From: Candidatus Ichthyocystis sparus
GTDB taxonomy: Bacteria > Pseudomonadota > Gammaproteobacteria > Burkholderiales > 2013Ark19i
Direction: 5' to 3'
NCBI RefSeq assembly: GCF_900078745.1
Contig: NZ_FKII01000047.1
Span: 124,001-188,000, forward strand
DNA length: 64,000 nt
The notes under the pieces are model-generated. The model made no database searches and was not told where the DNA came from. It saw nothing but the letters and a program-made list of their open reading frames with translations. Each line of letters opens with the position of its first letter. Position 1 is the first letter of the stretch. Shown in pieces: positions 9,962 to 20,639 of this stretch. The translations under genes were made by a program, and so were the position numbers.

Positions 9962-12268
9962 TCATTCCACGTAAACAGTTTGGGATAAAGAAGGCAAGCA
10001 TCCAGACTCTACAACAATGGTACCATCCACAACATTAGGATCAACACAAACTTTAGCTTCAAAACGGAACTCACCCTGACGCAGCATACGCTGCTCACCA
10101 TCAACTATAGAAAAAAGTTGTGCTGACAAAGGGGAAACACGAGCCAAGTTATCTTTCCAGGCCATAGCAGAGTTTTGAAGCGGAGCTGAACGTCTAACAA
10201 CGCCATCAGTATTGTAGGCATGCCTATATGAAACACAAGACAAACCAGCATGGTCTGTAGCAAAAACAGAAGAAATAGAAGGAGCAAATACCGGGAGATC
10301 ATTTGAAAATCTCCCTCCCCTATCGCCCCAAGAAGATTTTATTTCCTCCTGTATATCCTGACAATTATCATAAGAAAAATCATTTCCAAATAAAATGTTA
10401 CCTAATCTACGAAGCACTTTCCAGGCAGATTTAACATGAGTAGCAGGTTGGGCAGCAGCATAAAAGGTCTGCCACACCCCTTCCATATTAATATACGTAC
10501 CATCAGTCTCATATGGGGAAGCTATAGGTAGATGAAGATGAGAATTCCTAGACGCCGACTCAAATGGAGAAAAGCAAACTACGTACTCAGATTTGCTACA
10601 ATACCGGCTAAAACCACGAGATTCGCAAAAATCAGCACCATTATCATCTAAATTAAGTAAGAGCAATAACTTATGGTCAGATAGCATAGGAGGTTCGCCA
10701 GAAACAGCCCCGGAAACATATGCTCCAACAGCATTAGCACCTTCTCCAAAAAAACCAAAATTAGCACCCAAGGCACGAGATATATGGAAAGATAAATAAT
10801 GTATAACGCCAGCATCTACATGAGATTCCGCATACGCTCCCAAAACAATAGACAAAGAAGACATTGAGGATAGCTTCTTAGCAAAATCGGAATATTCAGC
10901 ACCTTCTTTTTCCAAAATTTGCCCCAACTCAGGAGGAACATCATACTTGTTATTGCGCACTATACTCGCAAGAATAGACAACAAAACAGCAACAATACTT
11001 TTAGGGGAAACAATTAAATCTGTTTCCAGAGGCATCAACCAATTCTCACCTGTTACATGCAGACGATGAACTTTGGTGCCACGATTCCTTATGCTCCCAC
11101 GCAAACTGGCAGCAATTAATGGCTGCTCATGGCGTATAAAACTTCCAATTATAAAAACATCTGACGATGCCAAAAAATCACGTACGCTCGTACCAAGATA
11201 TGGGGCGCAATAATCAGGGATTTGTCTTCGATAATCACCGTAATTTAGCCTAGACTCTACGTGCTTAACTCCTTTTTTTCTAAGTATCTTCTGAAAAAGA
11301 TACAACTCCTCCAAAGTAGACGAAGGATGGGCCCATCCTGCTATTTCATTGGAGGAATAGCGATTCAATATTAAAACAAGCTCATCAAACGCTTCATCCC
11401 AGGTTAGAGTTTGCCAAATTCCATCTTTTTTAATTTTTGGCATCAACAAACGGTCCTCAGCAATACCAGGATAAGAAAAACGATCTCTATCGGAAATCCA
11501 ACACTGATTTATATTTTCATTTTCCAGTGGAAGAACTCGGTATACTGTGTTTAGTTTAACCTGAACGATCATGTTAGAACCCAAGCTATCGTGGGGGCTT
11601 ATAGAGCGTCTACGCGATAACTCCCAAGTACGCGCAGAGTAACGAAAAGGCTTTGAGGTCAATGCACCAACCGGGCAAAGGTCTATAACATTACCGGAAA
11701 CTTCAGAAGAAACAGCGCTAGACAAAAAAGTTGTAATCTCTGAATGTTCTCCCCTCCCAATAACACCTAGCTCCTTTATACCGGCAACTTCTTCACCAAA
11801 GCGAACACAACGCGTACAGTGAATGCACCTAGTCATATCTGTAGATATCAAAGATCCCAGATTTTTGTTAGCCACAACTCTCTTTTCTTCAGTATAAATA
11901 GAACTAGAAGAACCATAACCAACTGCCAAATCCTGCAACTGGCACTCACCACCCTGATCACAAATAGGACAATCAAGAGGATGATTGATCAGCAAAAACC
12001 CCATCACCCCCTTCTGAGAATCAATAGCTTTAGGCGAGTGAGTCATAACTTTCATACCGTTGGAAACCGGTGTAGCACATGCAGGTAAGGGCTTAGGAGA
12101 CTTTTCAACATCAACTAGGCACATTCTGCAGTTTGCAGCAATACTCAATTTTTTGTGATAGCAAAAATGTGGAACGAATATCCCAAGTGCAGTGGCAGCA
12201 TCCATAACAGTACTACCTTCAGGTACCTCAATTGTCTGACCATTGATTTCCAACGAAACCGTACTCAT
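9962..12268 (-). CDS. nuoG: NADH-quinone oxidoreductase subunit G
   Basis: The large iron-sulphur subunit of complex I has about 768 residues. The N-terminal 2Fe-2S domain has [17 protein letters not shown] and a later Cys in PLPACATP. The His-ligated 4Fe-4S region follows ([18 protein letters not shown]), then [17 protein letters not shown] molybdopterin-oxidoreductase-like domain without obvious active site fills the rest, as is normal for NuoG. The ATG at 12268 begins [11 protein letters not shown], the natural family N-terminus, and lies 11 bases after the nuoF stop. The open frame reaches back to 12307 inside nuoF, which I reject. Confidence 0.95.
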   Translation of the reverse strand: MSTVSLEINGQTIEVPEGSTVMDAATALGIFVPHFCYHKKLSIAANCRMCLVDVEKSPKPLPACATPVSNGMKVMTHSPKAIDSQKGVMGFLLINHPLDCPICDQGGECQLQDLAVGYGSSSSIYTEEKRVVANKNLGSLISTDMTRCIHCTRCVRFGEEVAGIKELGVIGRGEHSEITTFLSSAVSSEVSGNVIDLCPVGALTSKPFRYSARTWELSRRRSISPHDSLGSNMIVQVKLNTVYRVLPLENENINQCWISDRDRFSYPGIAEDRLLMPKIKKDGIWQTLTWDEAFDELVLILNRYSSNEIAGWAHPSSTLEELYLFQKILRKKGVKHVESRLNYGDYRRQIPDYCAPYLGTSVRDFLASSDVFIIGSFIRHEQPLIAASLRGSIRNRGTKVHRLHVTGENWLMPLETDLIVSPKSIVAVLLSILASIVRNNKYDVPPELGQILEKEGAEYSDFAKKLSSMSSLSIVLGAYAESHVDAGVIHYLSFHISRALGANFGFFGEGANAVGAYVSGAVSGEPPMLSDHKLLLLLNLDDNGADFCESRGFSRYCSKSEYVVCFSPFESASRNSHLHLPIASPYETDGTYINMEGVWQTFYAAAQPATHVKSAWKVLRRLGNILFGNDFSYDNCQDIQEEIKSSWGDRGGRFSNDLPVFAPSISSVFATDHAGLSCVSYRHAYNTDGVVRRSAPLQNSAMAWKDNLARVSPLSAQLFSIVDGEQRMLRQGEFRFEAKVCVDPNVVDGTIVVESGCLPSLSQTVYVE

Positions 12269-12279
12269 ATGTTTATCTT

Positions 12280-13566
12280 TCAACAAGAAGAATCTGCAAC
12301 CAAACACGCTTTGTGGGTAATATGGTATTCAAATTCCGAGCGAAAGTGCTTAATAAAACTCCTAACCGGAAAAGCAGCTGCATCGCCCAATGCACATATA
12401 GTATGACCAGATATGTTTGATGCGACTTTATCTAGCAAGTCTAAATCCTCTTCACGTCCCAAGCAATTTTCAATGCGATGAACAATCTTATATAGCCAAC
12501 CCGTACCCTCACGACAAGGAGTACATTGTCCGCAGGATTCTTCATAATAAAAGTGGGATAATCTCTCCAAAGCCCTTACCATACAAGTGGAATCATCCAT
12601 TACGATGACAGCACCAGACCCCAACATGGAACCAGCTTTGGAAAGACAATCGTAATCCATTGTGCAGTTCATAATGATATCAGGTGGCAAAACAGGGGCA
12701 GAAGACCCACCAGGTATAACTGCTTTAAGTTTTCTGCCAGAAGTAACTCCCCCTGCCATCTCCAAGAGTTTAGGAAACGGCGTTCCTAGAGGAATTTCAT
12801 AATTTCCCGGGTGAAGAACATGTCCACTAACAGAAAAAATTTTGGTGCCTCCATTATTGGGAATGCCTAAGGACAAAAACACCTCCGGCTCATGGTTCAT
12901 GATCCAGGGAACTGAAGCAAAAGTTTCCGTGTTATTAATTAATGTGGGGCACCCATAAAGGCCCACATTAGCTGGAAATGGTGGCTTAAATCTAGGTTGG
13001 CCCTTATTCCCCTCAATTGATTCCAAAAGCGCAGTTTCTTCACCACAGATATACGCCCCGTACCCACAATGCGCAAACAAATCAAAATCTACGCCAGACC
13101 CTAAAATATTCTTACCTAACAAACCGGCATCGTATGCTTCCCCAATTGCATCCTCAAATTGCTCATAAATCTCATATATCTCACCATGTATGTAGTTATA
13201 TCCAATGGTAGCACCACACACATAACCAGCAATAGCCATCCCTTCTACTACAGAGTGGGGATTGTAAAGAAGAATATCCCTATCCTTAAAAGTACCAGGC
13301 TCACCTTCATCAGAATTGCAACATATGTACTTCTGCCCTGGCTTATTTCTAGGAATAAAACTCCACTTTAGTCCAGTAGGAAATCCAGCCCCCCCTCGAC
13401 CTCGAAGAGAAGATTTTTTTACATGATCTATAATGGCCTCGGGGGAAGTTTTCTCTTTCAAAATACGCCGCCACGCAGAATATCCAGAACGTGACTCATA
13501 AGCCGACAGCCTCCAATTAGAAGAATCATCTATGCTTAGATTAGAGAGACAAACTCCCACACTCAT
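12280..13566 (-). CDS. nuoF: NADH-quinone oxidoreductase subunit F (NADH/FMN binding)
   Basis: This 428-residue subunit oxidises NADH through FMN and passes electrons to a 4Fe-4S cluster. The visible features are the Gly-rich NADH/FMN site [14 protein letters not shown] (about residues 55-68), the cluster-binding [10 protein letters not shown] with its fourth Cys in [13 protein letters not shown], and [15 protein letters not shown]. The ATG overlaps the nuoE stop by four bases (ATGA). The length is typical. Confidence 0.97.
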   Translation of the reverse strand: MSVGVCLSNLSIDDSSNWRLSAYESRSGYSAWRRILKEKTSPEAIIDHVKKSSLRGRGGAGFPTGLKWSFIPRNKPGQKYICCNSDEGEPGTFKDRDILLYNPHSVVEGMAIAGYVCGATIGYNYIHGEIYEIYEQFEDAIGEAYDAGLLGKNILGSGVDFDLFAHCGYGAYICGEETALLESIEGNKGQPRFKPPFPANVGLYGCPTLINNTETFASVPWIMNHEPEVFLSLGIPNNGGTKIFSVSGHVLHPGNYEIPLGTPFPKLLEMAGGVTSGRKLKAVIPGGSSAPVLPPDIIMNCTMDYDCLSKAGSMLGSGAVIVMDDSTCMVRALERLSHFYYEESCGQCTPCREGTGWLYKIVHRIENCLGREEDLDLLDKVASNISGHTICALGDAAAFPVRSFIKHFRSEFEYHITHKACLVADSSC

Positions 13567-14039
13567 CTATCTATCTCCTCTAACCATTTATCAAGCTTCT
13601 CCTTATTCATACGGCACATCATTTTATGATTGTTATGCAATAAAACTGGAGCTTCTTTACAAGCGCCAAAACATTCACCTTCAAGCAGAGTAAAACGTGA
13701 ATCAGGTGTAGTTTCACCAAAGGAGATACCCAACTTCTCCTTTAAATAATCAGCAACCTTCTTAGACCCACGCAGGGCACACGGAAGGTTAGTACAAATA
13801 GTCAATTTATTACAGCCAGTTGGCTTCAAATTGTACATATTGTAAAAAGTTGCAACTTCCAACACAGAGACAGCAGGTACTTTTAGATAATTAGAAACGT
13901 ATTCAATAAGATCCGAACTCAACCAACCATTTTCTTCCTGAGCAATACGAAGAGCAGCCATCACGGCAGAAAGCTGCCTCCCTTCCGGGTATTTAGAAAT
14001 TTCTCTATCAATACGACACAAACTTTCGTCCGATAACAT
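13563..14039 (-). CDS. nuoE: NADH-quinone oxidoreductase subunit E ([2Fe-2S])
   Basis: This 158-residue thioredoxin-fold subunit binds the N1a [2Fe-2S] cluster of the NADH-oxidising module. The four ligands are seen as CTNLPC and, about 40 residues later, CFGAC. The helical N-terminal section includes [12 protein letters not shown], typical of the family. It lies nine bases downstream of nuoD and overlaps the nuoF start. Confidence 0.96.
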   Translation of the reverse strand: MLSDESLCRIDREISKYPEGRQLSAVMAALRIAQEENGWLSSDLIEYVSNYLKVPAVSVLEVATFYNMYNLKPTGCNKLTICTNLPCALRGSKKVADYLKEKLGISFGETTPDSRFTLLEGECFGACKEAPVLLHNNHKMMCRMNKEKLDKWLEEIDR

Positions 14040-14048
14040 GTATCCGCC

Positions 14049-15302
14049 TTAACGATCAATCTCACCAAACACAATGTCTTGACTACCTATTATAGCAACA
14101 ACATCAGCTATCATATGGCCCCTTGACATCTCATCAAACGCTTGTAAATGCGCAAAACCAGGTGCACGAATCTTCAGTCTATACGGCTTATTTGCTCCAT
14201 CAGACAATAAATAAATACCAAACTCACCTTTAGGGTGTTCAACAGCCGCGTATACCTCCCCTGGAGGAACATGCATACCTTCTGTAAAAAGTTTGAAATG
14301 ATGAATCATTTCTTCCATATTAGTCTTCATATCAGAGCGTGAGGGAGGTGCAACTTTATGATTATCAGTTATAACTCGACCCAAATTTTCACGTAACCAC
14401 GAAACACATTGTTTTATAATACGATTAGATTGCCTCATCTCTTCGATACGCACCAGATAACGATCATAGCAGTCCCCAGTGCGTCCTACAGGAATATCGA
14501 AGTCCATTAGGTGGTATACCTCATAAGGCTGATCTTTCCTCAAATCCCAAACAACACCAGAACCCCTCAACATAGGTCCAGTAAAGCCCAGTGCTTTGGC
14601 TCTCTCAGCAGAAACTACTCCTATATTAACTGTTCTTTGTTTCCAAATTCTGTTATCGGTAAGCAATGTCTCATAGTCGTCAACATAACCATCAAAGCGC
14701 TGACAGAAATCGTCGATGAAGTCCAATAAAGAGCCATCGCGAGCGCGATTCATAGAATTAAGATCTCTCTTGGAACGAAAGCGAGACGGTTGGTATTTAG
14801 GCATGCTCTCGGGAAGATCACGGTACACTCCACCAGGTCTAAAATAGGCAGCATGCATACGAGCACCAGACACTGCCTCGTACATATCAAATAAATCTTC
14901 CCGTTCACGGAAGCAATATAAGAAAACCGTCATAGCACCCACATCAAGGGCATGACTACCTAACCACAACAAATGATTTAGAATTCGAGTAATTTCTGAA
15001 AAAAGAACTCTTATATATTGAGCACGAATTGGTATTTCTACACCTAAAAGCTTCTCGATCGCCAAACAATATGCATGCTCATTGCACATCATGGATACAT
15101 AATCCAAACGATCCATATAGGGAAGAGATTGTAAATACGTACGTGTCTCTATTAATTTTTCAGTAGCACGGTGCAAAAAACCTATGTGAGGATCAGCTCG
15201 CTGCACGACCTCCCCATCTAGCTCTAAAACTAACCTCAAAACTCCATGCGCGGCTGGGTGTTGGGGACCAAAATTTATGCTGTAATTCTTTATATCAGTC
15301 AT
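14049..15302 (-). CDS. nuoD: NADH-quinone oxidoreductase subunit D
   Basis: This 417-residue subunit derives from the hydrogenase large subunit and lines the quinone-binding pocket with NuoB. The N-terminal [13 protein letters not shown] motif, the central [11 protein letters not shown] and the C-terminal DIVFGEIDR ending are all present. Length and start ([16 protein letters not shown]) match the family. A GAGGGG ribosome site lies about ten bases upstream. nuoC and nuoD are separate genes here, as in most betaproteobacteria. Confidence 0.97.
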   Translation of the reverse strand: MTDIKNYSINFGPQHPAAHGVLRLVLELDGEVVQRADPHIGFLHRATEKLIETRTYLQSLPYMDRLDYVSMMCNEHAYCLAIEKLLGVEIPIRAQYIRVLFSEITRILNHLLWLGSHALDVGAMTVFLYCFREREDLFDMYEAVSGARMHAAYFRPGGVYRDLPESMPKYQPSRFRSKRDLNSMNRARDGSLLDFIDDFCQRFDGYVDDYETLLTDNRIWKQRTVNIGVVSAERAKALGFTGPMLRGSGVVWDLRKDQPYEVYHLMDFDIPVGRTGDCYDRYLVRIEEMRQSNRIIKQCVSWLRENLGRVITDNHKVAPPSRSDMKTNMEEMIHHFKLFTEGMHVPPGEVYAAVEHPKGEFGIYLLSDGANKPYRLKIRAPGFAHLQAFDEMSRGHMIADVVAIIGSQDIVFGEIDR

Positions 15303-15306
15303 TACA

Positions 15307-15903
15307 TCATAACCCCTCTAAATCACCATAATTTTCCTCACGTATTATGCGAGGAACATTAGTACGTGGCTCTATGCTAACCGGTTTATATGACAAGCGT
15401 CCTTCATCAGCATCGTACGAAATTTCAAGATAACCTGAAATTGGAAAATCCTTTCTAAATGGATGTCCAACGAAACCATAGTCCGTAAGAATCCTTCTTA
15501 GATCTGGGTGGCCAATAAAAATTATACCTAACAAATCGAATGCTTCCCTTTCAAACCAATTAGAACATGGCCAAATATCAGTTACAGAAACAAGCAATGG
15601 CCTGCTATCATCTGGGCAGAAAGTACGGACACGCAAACGACAATTATTGTTAATAGAGAGCAAATGCAATACAACTGCAAAGCGAGCAATGGCTTTAGGG
15701 GAAAAATGAAGATAATCTACACCACACAAATCAACCATGACATCAAATGGGCAAATTGAATTTCTATGAAGCCAGGAACAAACTTTGTGATAATTTTCAT
15801 GAGACACTGTCAAAGTCAACTCACCATGAGCTTCAGAGATATCCTCAAAGCTACCTGACAAATTATCCATTAAAACAGAAGTAAGTGACTCGCAGGTAAA
15901 CAT
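15307..15903 (-). CDS. nuoC: NADH-quinone oxidoreductase subunit C
   Basis: This 198-residue soluble subunit connects the quinone module of complex I. The family signature is recognisable as [24 protein letters not shown] (split here around Gly-Ile-Ile), followed by [14 protein letters not shown]. The ATG at 15903 has GAGG six bases upstream and lies nine bases after the nuoB stop. An upstream TTG at 15915 in the same frame would overlap nuoB and has no comparable ribosome site. Confidence 0.94.
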   Translation of the reverse strand: MFTCESLTSVLMDNLSGSFEDISEAHGELTLTVSHENYHKVCSWLHRNSICPFDVMVDLCGVDYLHFSPKAIARFAVVLHLLSINNNCRLRVRTFCPDDSRPLLVSVTDIWPCSNWFEREAFDLLGIIFIGHPDLRRILTDYGFVGHPFRKDFPISGYLEISYDADEGRLSYKPVSIEPRTNVPRIIREENYGDLEGL

Positions 15904-15911
15904 AATCAACC

Positions 15912-16397
15912 TCAAGAACGAACAAGAGAATCAATGCCACGTATCTTCCTTTGAAGCTGAAGAATACCGTAGATTAGAGCCTCTGCAGTAGGAGGGCAAC
16001 CAGGAACATAGACATCAACGGGAACTACTCGATCACAACCACGAACAACAGAATACGAATAGTGATAGTATCCACCTCCGTTAGCGCAAGAACCCATGGA
16101 AAGCACCCATCGTGGTTCTGGCATTTGGTCATATACTTTGCGCAGCGCGGGAGCCATTTTATTACAGAGGGTTCCGGCCACTATCATCAAATCAGATTGA
16201 CGAGGTGAGGGCCTAAATACCACTCCAAATTGATCAAGATCATACCTAGAAGCACCAGCATGCATCATCTCAACAGCACAACAAGCCAATCCAAAGGTCA
16301 TAGGCCACATGGAACCAGCCCTCATCCAATTCATAACCTCGGCAACTGTTGTAGTAACAAAACCACGCGAAGACAATCCTGCGGCAGTATTATCCAT
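15912..16397 (-). CDS. nuoB: NADH-quinone oxidoreductase subunit B ([4Fe-4S] N2)
   Basis: This 161-residue subunit holds cluster N2, the electron donor to quinone. The tandem cysteines in [12 protein letters not shown] and the further ligands in [14 protein letters not shown] and [11 protein letters not shown] are intact. The start [13 protein letters not shown], with an N-terminal segment leading to a [12 protein letters not shown] motif, is typical for betaproteobacteria. It follows nuoA by nine bases. Confidence 0.97.
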   Translation of the reverse strand: MDNTAAGLSSRGFVTTTVAEVMNWMRAGSMWPMTFGLACCAVEMMHAGASRYDLDQFGVVFRPSPRQSDLMIVAGTLCNKMAPALRKVYDQMPEPRWVLSMGSCANGGGYYHYSYSVVRGCDRVVPVDVYVPGCPPTAEALIYGILQLQRKIRGIDSLVRS

Positions 16398-16406
16398 ATT
16401 ATATTG

Positions 16407-16766
16407 CTACTCCCACTCCAAAGCGCCACGTTTCCAAATGTAGGCATATACAACTAAAAACTCGACCAAAAATATAAAAACTCCTATGGTAGAGCTAAGG
16501 GGCAAAGCGCGAAAGGCAATTGCCCAAGGAAAAAGAAAAGCCAATTCTAAATCAAATAGAATAAATATTATTGATATAAGGTAAAAGCGTACATCAAATC
16601 TATCTATAGCATCACTAAAAGGGTCAAAACCACACTCATACGCCTCCAACTTTTCTTTGTACGGATTCCTAGGAGACAGAATAAACCTAGATATCAAAGT
16701 AGGTCCAACACCAATTAGAAAACCAAAAACTATAAATACCAGAAGCAAAAAATAGTCACCAAGCAT
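16407..16766 (-). CDS. nuoA: NADH-quinone oxidoreductase subunit A
   Basis: This is the small membrane subunit of complex I. Starting at the ATG at 16766 it has 119 residues, the usual length, with GGGGGG as ribosome site eight bases upstream. The frame stays open back to 16835, but that would run into the tRNA-Leu gene. Three membrane segments are visible, with the conserved YECGFDPFSDAIDRFDVRFY loop and IIFILFDLELAFLFPWA. It is the first protein gene of the nuo operon. Confidence 0.95.
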   Translation of the reverse strand: MLGDYFLLLVFIVFGFLIGVGPTLISRFILSPRNPYKEKLEAYECGFDPFSDAIDRFDVRFYLISIIFILFDLELAFLFPWAIAFRALPLSSTIGVFIFLVEFLVVYAYIWKRGALEWE

Positions 16767-16807
16767 TGACAACACCCCCCATAATATCATTGGAAGCAGT
16801 ATAAAAT

Positions 16808-16892
16808 TGGTGCCGACGATGAGATTCGAACTCACAAGGATCTCTCCACCACCCCCTCAAGATGGCGTGTCTACCAATTTCACCACGTCGGC
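16808..16892 (-). tRNA. leuU: tRNA-Leu (anticodon GAG)
   Basis: Read on the minus strand, 85 bases fold as a class II tRNA. The 7-bp acceptor stem is GCCGACG pairing with CGTCGGC, followed by A and an encoded CCA. The D-arm contains AATTGGTAGA. The anticodon stem CCATC/GGTGG encloses loop TTGAGGG (anticodon GAG). A short variable arm and the T-loop TTCGAAT follow. The secG, tRNA-Leu(GAG), nuoA arrangement is conserved in Burkholderiales (E. coli also has this tRNA beside secG). It probably is processed from the surrounding transcript. Confidence 0.95.
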
Positions 16893-16899
16893 AGCAAAA

Positions 16900-17289
16900 C
16901 TAACCTTTCTTCTGTTCAGCGGGGGATGGCTTGGAATTAGGTATCGTCTCAATAGGTGGAGACGATACGGTTCCCCCTCTAACGCTAGCTACAGAAGAAA
17001 CAGCAGTCGAACGATCAAGAACGCTTTGATTAACAGAAGAGCCTTGATGTGAAACCAGATAAGACAAGGTCAAAGAAGTCAAGAAAAAAACCGTAACAGC
17101 ACTGGAAGTCAACCTGCTCAAAAAACTACCGGAACCAGCTGCACCAAACAATGTACCAGACGCACCGGAACCGGCACCAAAAGCGGCACCAGCATCAGAA
17201 CCTTTACCTTGCTGTAATAAAACCAAGACCACCAAGGTCACAGAAACAAAAACATGTAAAGAAACAATCAACCCTAACAGGAAGCCCAA
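16900..17289 (-). CDS. secG: Preprotein translocase subunit SecG
   Basis: This 129-residue inner-membrane protein is the SecG component of the SecYEG export channel. It has two membrane segments (about residues 3-23 and 59-78) around the family linker LQQGKGSDAGAAFGAGSGAS, then a polar Ser/Pro-rich tail. The start is a TTG at 17289 supported by GGGAG six bases upstream, and it overlaps the tpiA end by 16 bases. It is followed closely by the tRNA-Leu gene. Confidence 0.93.
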   Translation of the reverse strand: MGFLLGLIVSLHVFVSVTLVVLVLLQQGKGSDAGAAFGAGSGASGTLFGAAGSGSFLSRLTSSAVTVFFLTSLTLSYLVSHQGSSVNQSVLDRSTAVSSVASVRGGTVSSPPIETIPNSKPSPAEQKKG

Positions 17290-18047
17290 GCCAGTTCTCC
17301 CATTTCACATATCTTGATAAAGTCAGTAGCCTCGAGAGAACTAGATCCCACAAGGAAACCATCTATCTCAATGATACCACGATCCAAAAACTCAGAAACA
17401 TTTTTGGGGGAAACACTGCCCCCGTACAGTAGAGAAACAGACTTCATAGGCATGCCAAAAGTTTGGTGTAGAAACTTTCTAATATCACAAAATAACAATG
17501 AAACTTCGCAAGGATCGGCAACATGGCCCGTGCCTATGGCCCAAACAGGCTCATAGGCTATAACAATTCTATTTAAAGAGTAAACATCAACGTTAACAAA
17601 AATATCCATCATTTGCGAGAATAGTACAGGCCTCGTTAAATTTTTTTGATATTGCTCAGCATTCTCGCCTATGCAAACAAAAGGGATAAGATCGCTAATC
17701 AAAGCCTGATTAGTCTTAGACGAAAGATCATCAGGCATTTCTCTCGAGTAATTTCGGCGTTCAGAGTGACCAATTATTACATATCCACACCCAATATCAG
17801 CAAGCATGGAGGCAGAAACATCACCTGTGAAAGAACCCTTATCGTAGGAAGAAACAGTCTGAGCACCCAGATAAATGGACCCACTAAGTCCTTCAATAAG
17901 ACTATGCATGTAGGTATATGGCGGGCACAAAACAGCACGCACCTTCTTTAGGTTAGGAGAGGCTTGGTTCCAAGTAGCAATCCAATTGTCAACGAAAACT
18001 TGAGAACTATTCATCTTCCAATTGGCAACAACATATTTTTCTCTCAT
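17274..18047 (-). CDS. tpiA: Triosephosphate isomerase
   Basis: This 257-residue TIM-barrel enzyme interconverts dihydroxyacetone phosphate and glyceraldehyde 3-phosphate. The substrate lysine in NWKMN (K11), the electrophile His in IGHSERR (H94), the catalytic base Glu in AYEPVWAIGTG (E166) and phosphate-binding LYGGSVSP are all present. The start overlaps the region just after the pstB stop, with AGGGTGA as ribosome site. Lying between pstB and secG, it appears co-transcribed with both. Confidence 0.97.
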   Translation of the reverse strand: MREKYVVANWKMNSSQVFVDNWIATWNQASPNLKKVRAVLCPPYTYMHSLIEGLSGSIYLGAQTVSSYDKGSFTGDVSASMLADIGCGYVIIGHSERRNYSREMPDDLSSKTNQALISDLIPFVCIGENAEQYQKNLTRPVLFSQMMDIFVNVDVYSLNRIVIAYEPVWAIGTGHVADPCEVSLLFCDIRKFLHQTFGMPMKSVSLLYGGSVSPKNVSEFLDRGIIEIDGFLVGSSSLEATDFIKICEMGELAWASC

Positions 18048-18051
18048 TGAA

Positions 18052-18825
18052 TCACCCTACACGACCGGTAATATAGTCCTCAGTTCTTTTATCTTTAGGG
18101 TTAATAAAGAATAACTTAGTTTCCGCAAACTCAACTAATTCACCAAAATACATATAGGCAGTATAGTCTGAAACACGAGCTGCCTGCTGCATATTGTGCG
18201 TCACCACTAAAATTGAAACAGTTTCTCTCAAATCAGCCATAAGATCCTCAACTTTGGACGTAGCAATAGGATCCAAGGCAGAGGTAGGCTCATCGAACAA
18301 CAATACTTCTGGTCCCGTGGCCAGAGCACGAGCGATACACAAGCGTTGCTGCTGCCCTCCAGACAAATCATAGGCAGGAGAACGAATCCTATCATTTACC
18401 TCTAGCCAAAGACCCACAGAACGAAGCACGTCTTCAACTTTATCATCAATAAATGATTTAGAACGAATTCCGGATATACGAAGTCCGTAAGCAACATTAT
18501 CGTAAATGGATAATGGGAATATGTTGGGCTTTTGAAAAACCATACCTATGCGAGAACGAATGCTTATTGGATCAACAGAAGAATCAAGCAAATTAACAAG
18601 ATCAGGGTAAAGGTAAATTGATCCGGTGTGGCTACGATTATGGTACAGATCATGCATACGATTAAAGGCCCTTAGCAAAGTGGACTTACCACAACCAGAA
18701 GGTCCTATTAAGGCGGTAATGTTCCTTTCGTACACACTCATATTGATATCTTTAAGTGTACGCTTACCATCATAGTAGAAACTAAAATTCTCTACTCTAC
18801 ATTTTAGAGCAGATTCTGATCCCAT
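18052..18825 (-). CDS. pstB: Phosphate ABC transporter ATP-binding protein
   Basis: This 257-residue ATPase powers PstSCA phosphate uptake. Walker [10 protein letters not shown] (residues 41-49), the signature [15 protein letters not shown], Walker [14 protein letters not shown] and the switch His in [10 protein letters not shown] are intact. It starts four bases after the pstA stop with AAAGG as ribosome site. In Burkholderia relatives phoU and phoBR usually follow; here tpiA does. Confidence 0.97.
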   Translation of the reverse strand: MGSESALKCRVENFSFYYDGKRTLKDINMSVYERNITALIGPSGCGKSTLLRAFNRMHDLYHNRSHTGSIYLYPDLVNLLDSSVDPISIRSRIGMVFQKPNIFPLSIYDNVAYGLRISGIRSKSFIDDKVEDVLRSVGLWLEVNDRIRSPAYDLSGGQQQRLCIARALATGPEVLLFDEPTSALDPIATSKVEDLMADLRETVSILVVTHNMQQAARVSDYTAYMYFGELVEFAETKLFFINPKDKRTEDYITGRVG

Positions 18826-18829
18826 AGGA

Positions 18830-19738
18830 TTACCTTTTTAACTTCTTGCGTAAATGATAACGGAGAAAAACAGAAGCAGCATTCAAAAAGAAAGTCATTA
18901 TAATTAATACCAAGCTTGCGGCGGCAGCGTTAATTTGAAAACCTCTCTCAGGTCTATTAGTCCAATTAAAAACTTGGAGAGGTAATGAGGAAAACTCAGA
19001 ATAAAGCCACCTCATATTAAAAAATGGAAAATTAAGATGAATTGGTGATTCCGGCAAAAAGCGCAAAAACGCAGCAGCACCTATAGCCACCAGGGGAGCT
19101 GTCTCAGAAAGTGCACGGGACAAAGCTAAGATCACCCCAGTAACAATATTGGGTAGGGCATACGGTACAACATGGTGCTTAATTACTTCCCATTTAGTTG
19201 CTCCTAGTGCGTATGCTGCTTCACGGAGCGAATTTGGCACCTGAGAAATAGCCTCACGTGCCGTAACAACAATTATAGGCAATACTAAAAGGGAAAGAGT
19301 AAGACCTGCAGAGATAATAGTTCTACCAAGATGGAGATGATAAACAAACAGGGACAAACCCAAAAGACCGTAAACTATTGAGGGCACTCCAGCCAAGTTT
19401 GCCAAATTAACTTCCAGAATAGAAAGAAAAAAGTTCTTTGGAGCAAACTCCTCTAGATATATGGACGAGATAATACCAACAGGAACAGAGACTATAAAGA
19501 CAACAGAGATAATACATAAACTCCCAACCCAGGCTGCAAAAATACCAGCACGTTCTGGATAGTGTGACGAATAACGGAAAAAAAATGACGGATCAAGCCG
19601 AGAGTATCCTTCCATTAGCATATGAAAGATAATAGAAGAAAATATAAGCACAGAAAACGACAAAAAAATCAGGCCTAAAATAATGAAAAAGGTCTCCTTC
19701 ATCTTTTCAAATCGAAGAATTGACCTTTTAGTTAACAT
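18830..19738 (-). CDS. pstA: Phosphate ABC transporter permease PstA
   Basis: The 302-residue inner-membrane permease has about six membrane segments and the ABC-permease EAA loop ([19 protein letters not shown]) that contacts PstB. A perfect AAGGAG ribosome site lies eight bases before the ATG at 19738, which overlaps the end of pstC by 11 bases. An internal Met at residue 13 is a less likely start. Confidence 0.95.
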   Translation of the reverse strand: MLTKRSILRFEKMKETFFIILGLIFLSFSVLIFSSIIFHMLMEGYSRLDPSFFFRYSSHYPERAGIFAAWVGSLCIISVVFIVSVPVGIISSIYLEEFAPKNFFLSILEVNLANLAGVPSIVYGLLGLSLFVYHLHLGRTIISAGLTLSLLVLPIIVVTAREAISQVPNSLREAAYALGATKWEVIKHHVVPYALPNIVTGVILALSRALSETAPLVAIGAAAFLRFLPESPIHLNFPFFNMRWLYSEFSSLPLQVFNWTNRPERGFQINAAAASLVLIIMTFFLNAASVFLRYHLRKKLKR

Positions 19739-20630
19739 ACCTAAAGCTCCTTTTAATCCATTGCCCTAGAAGATTAAAAATCAGTGTCATGGCAAATAAA
19801 GATAACCCAACAGCGAATATGGCACGAAAAGCAAATCCATCATATGGGACATCACCCCCAACAATTTGCACAATGTAGGCTGTCATGGTCTGACCAGATT
19901 GCATGGGATTAAATACCATTTTTGCCTCTAATCCAGCAGCAATTGAAACGATCATAGTTTCGCCCAAAACACGAGATGCTGCTAACACATATGAAGAAAA
20001 AATACCAGAAAAGGCTGCAGGGTATACCACTCTACAGGCAGTCTGGAAGCTAGTTGCTCCTAGGGCATAGGAAGCTTCTCGCCAACCGAAAGGGACAACG
20101 CGCATAGCATCTTCTGACAAAGAAGTAATATATGGAATAACCATAATTCCCATTACAAAACCTGCAGATAAAAGACTCAAACTAGGCAATGATGTAAAAA
20201 CTTTTTGGAGAGCAGGAGTAACAAAAGTTAAGGCAAAGTACCCATAAACAACCGTGGGTATTCCACCCAGCAGCTCCAAAAATGGCTTGAATAGTTCACG
20301 AAAACGGTGGGAAGCAAACTCAGACAAATATATAGCCAATAATGTCCCTATGGGAATTGCAACTACTAAGGAAACGGAAGCAACAACCAAAGTGGCACTA
20401 AGCAACGGGAGAACGCCATAATGGCCATTAGCAAATAATGGAGACCACTTCTTACCAAACAAAAAATCATTCAGTGGCACAGCTCTAAAAAACGGTAGCG
20501 ACTCCTTAAATAGCAAAAAAACTATCCCCACCGTTACAAATAGAGAAAAGCATGTCACACAAAAAAAAAGAAGAGAAAGAAAGTATTCCTTAATTTTCTT
20601 AATGTTTGAGTGTCGCGAACAATTCAACAC
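19728..20630 (-). CDS. pstC: Phosphate ABC transporter permease PstC
   Basis: The 300-residue membrane permease partners PstA. It shows about six membrane segments and the EAA loop REASYALGATSFQTACRVV. The start is a GTG at 20630 with GAGG seven bases upstream, placed nine bases after the pstS stop. The segment FELLGGIPTVVYGYFAL-like around residues 118-135 (LELLGGIPTVVYGYFAL) is typical of PstC/PstA. Confidence 0.95.
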   Translation of the reverse strand: MLNCSRHSNIKKIKEYFLSLLFFCVTCFSLFVTVGIVFLLFKESLPFFRAVPLNDFLFGKKWSPLFANGHYGVLPLLSATLVVASVSLVVAIPIGTLLAIYLSEFASHRFRELFKPFLELLGGIPTVVYGYFALTFVTPALQKVFTSLPSLSLLSAGFVMGIMVIPYITSLSEDAMRVVPFGWREASYALGATSFQTACRVVYPAAFSGIFSSYVLAASRVLGETMIVSIAAGLEAKMVFNPMQSGQTMTAYIVQIVGGDVPYDGFAFRAIFAVGLSLFAMTLIFNLLGQWIKRSFRYVN

Positions 20631-20639
20631 AATACGGCC

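Noticed and set aside
16767-16835. Longer NuoA start
   Set aside because: It would overlap the tRNA-Leu gene; the ATG at 16766 has a strong ribosome site and gives the usual 119 residues.
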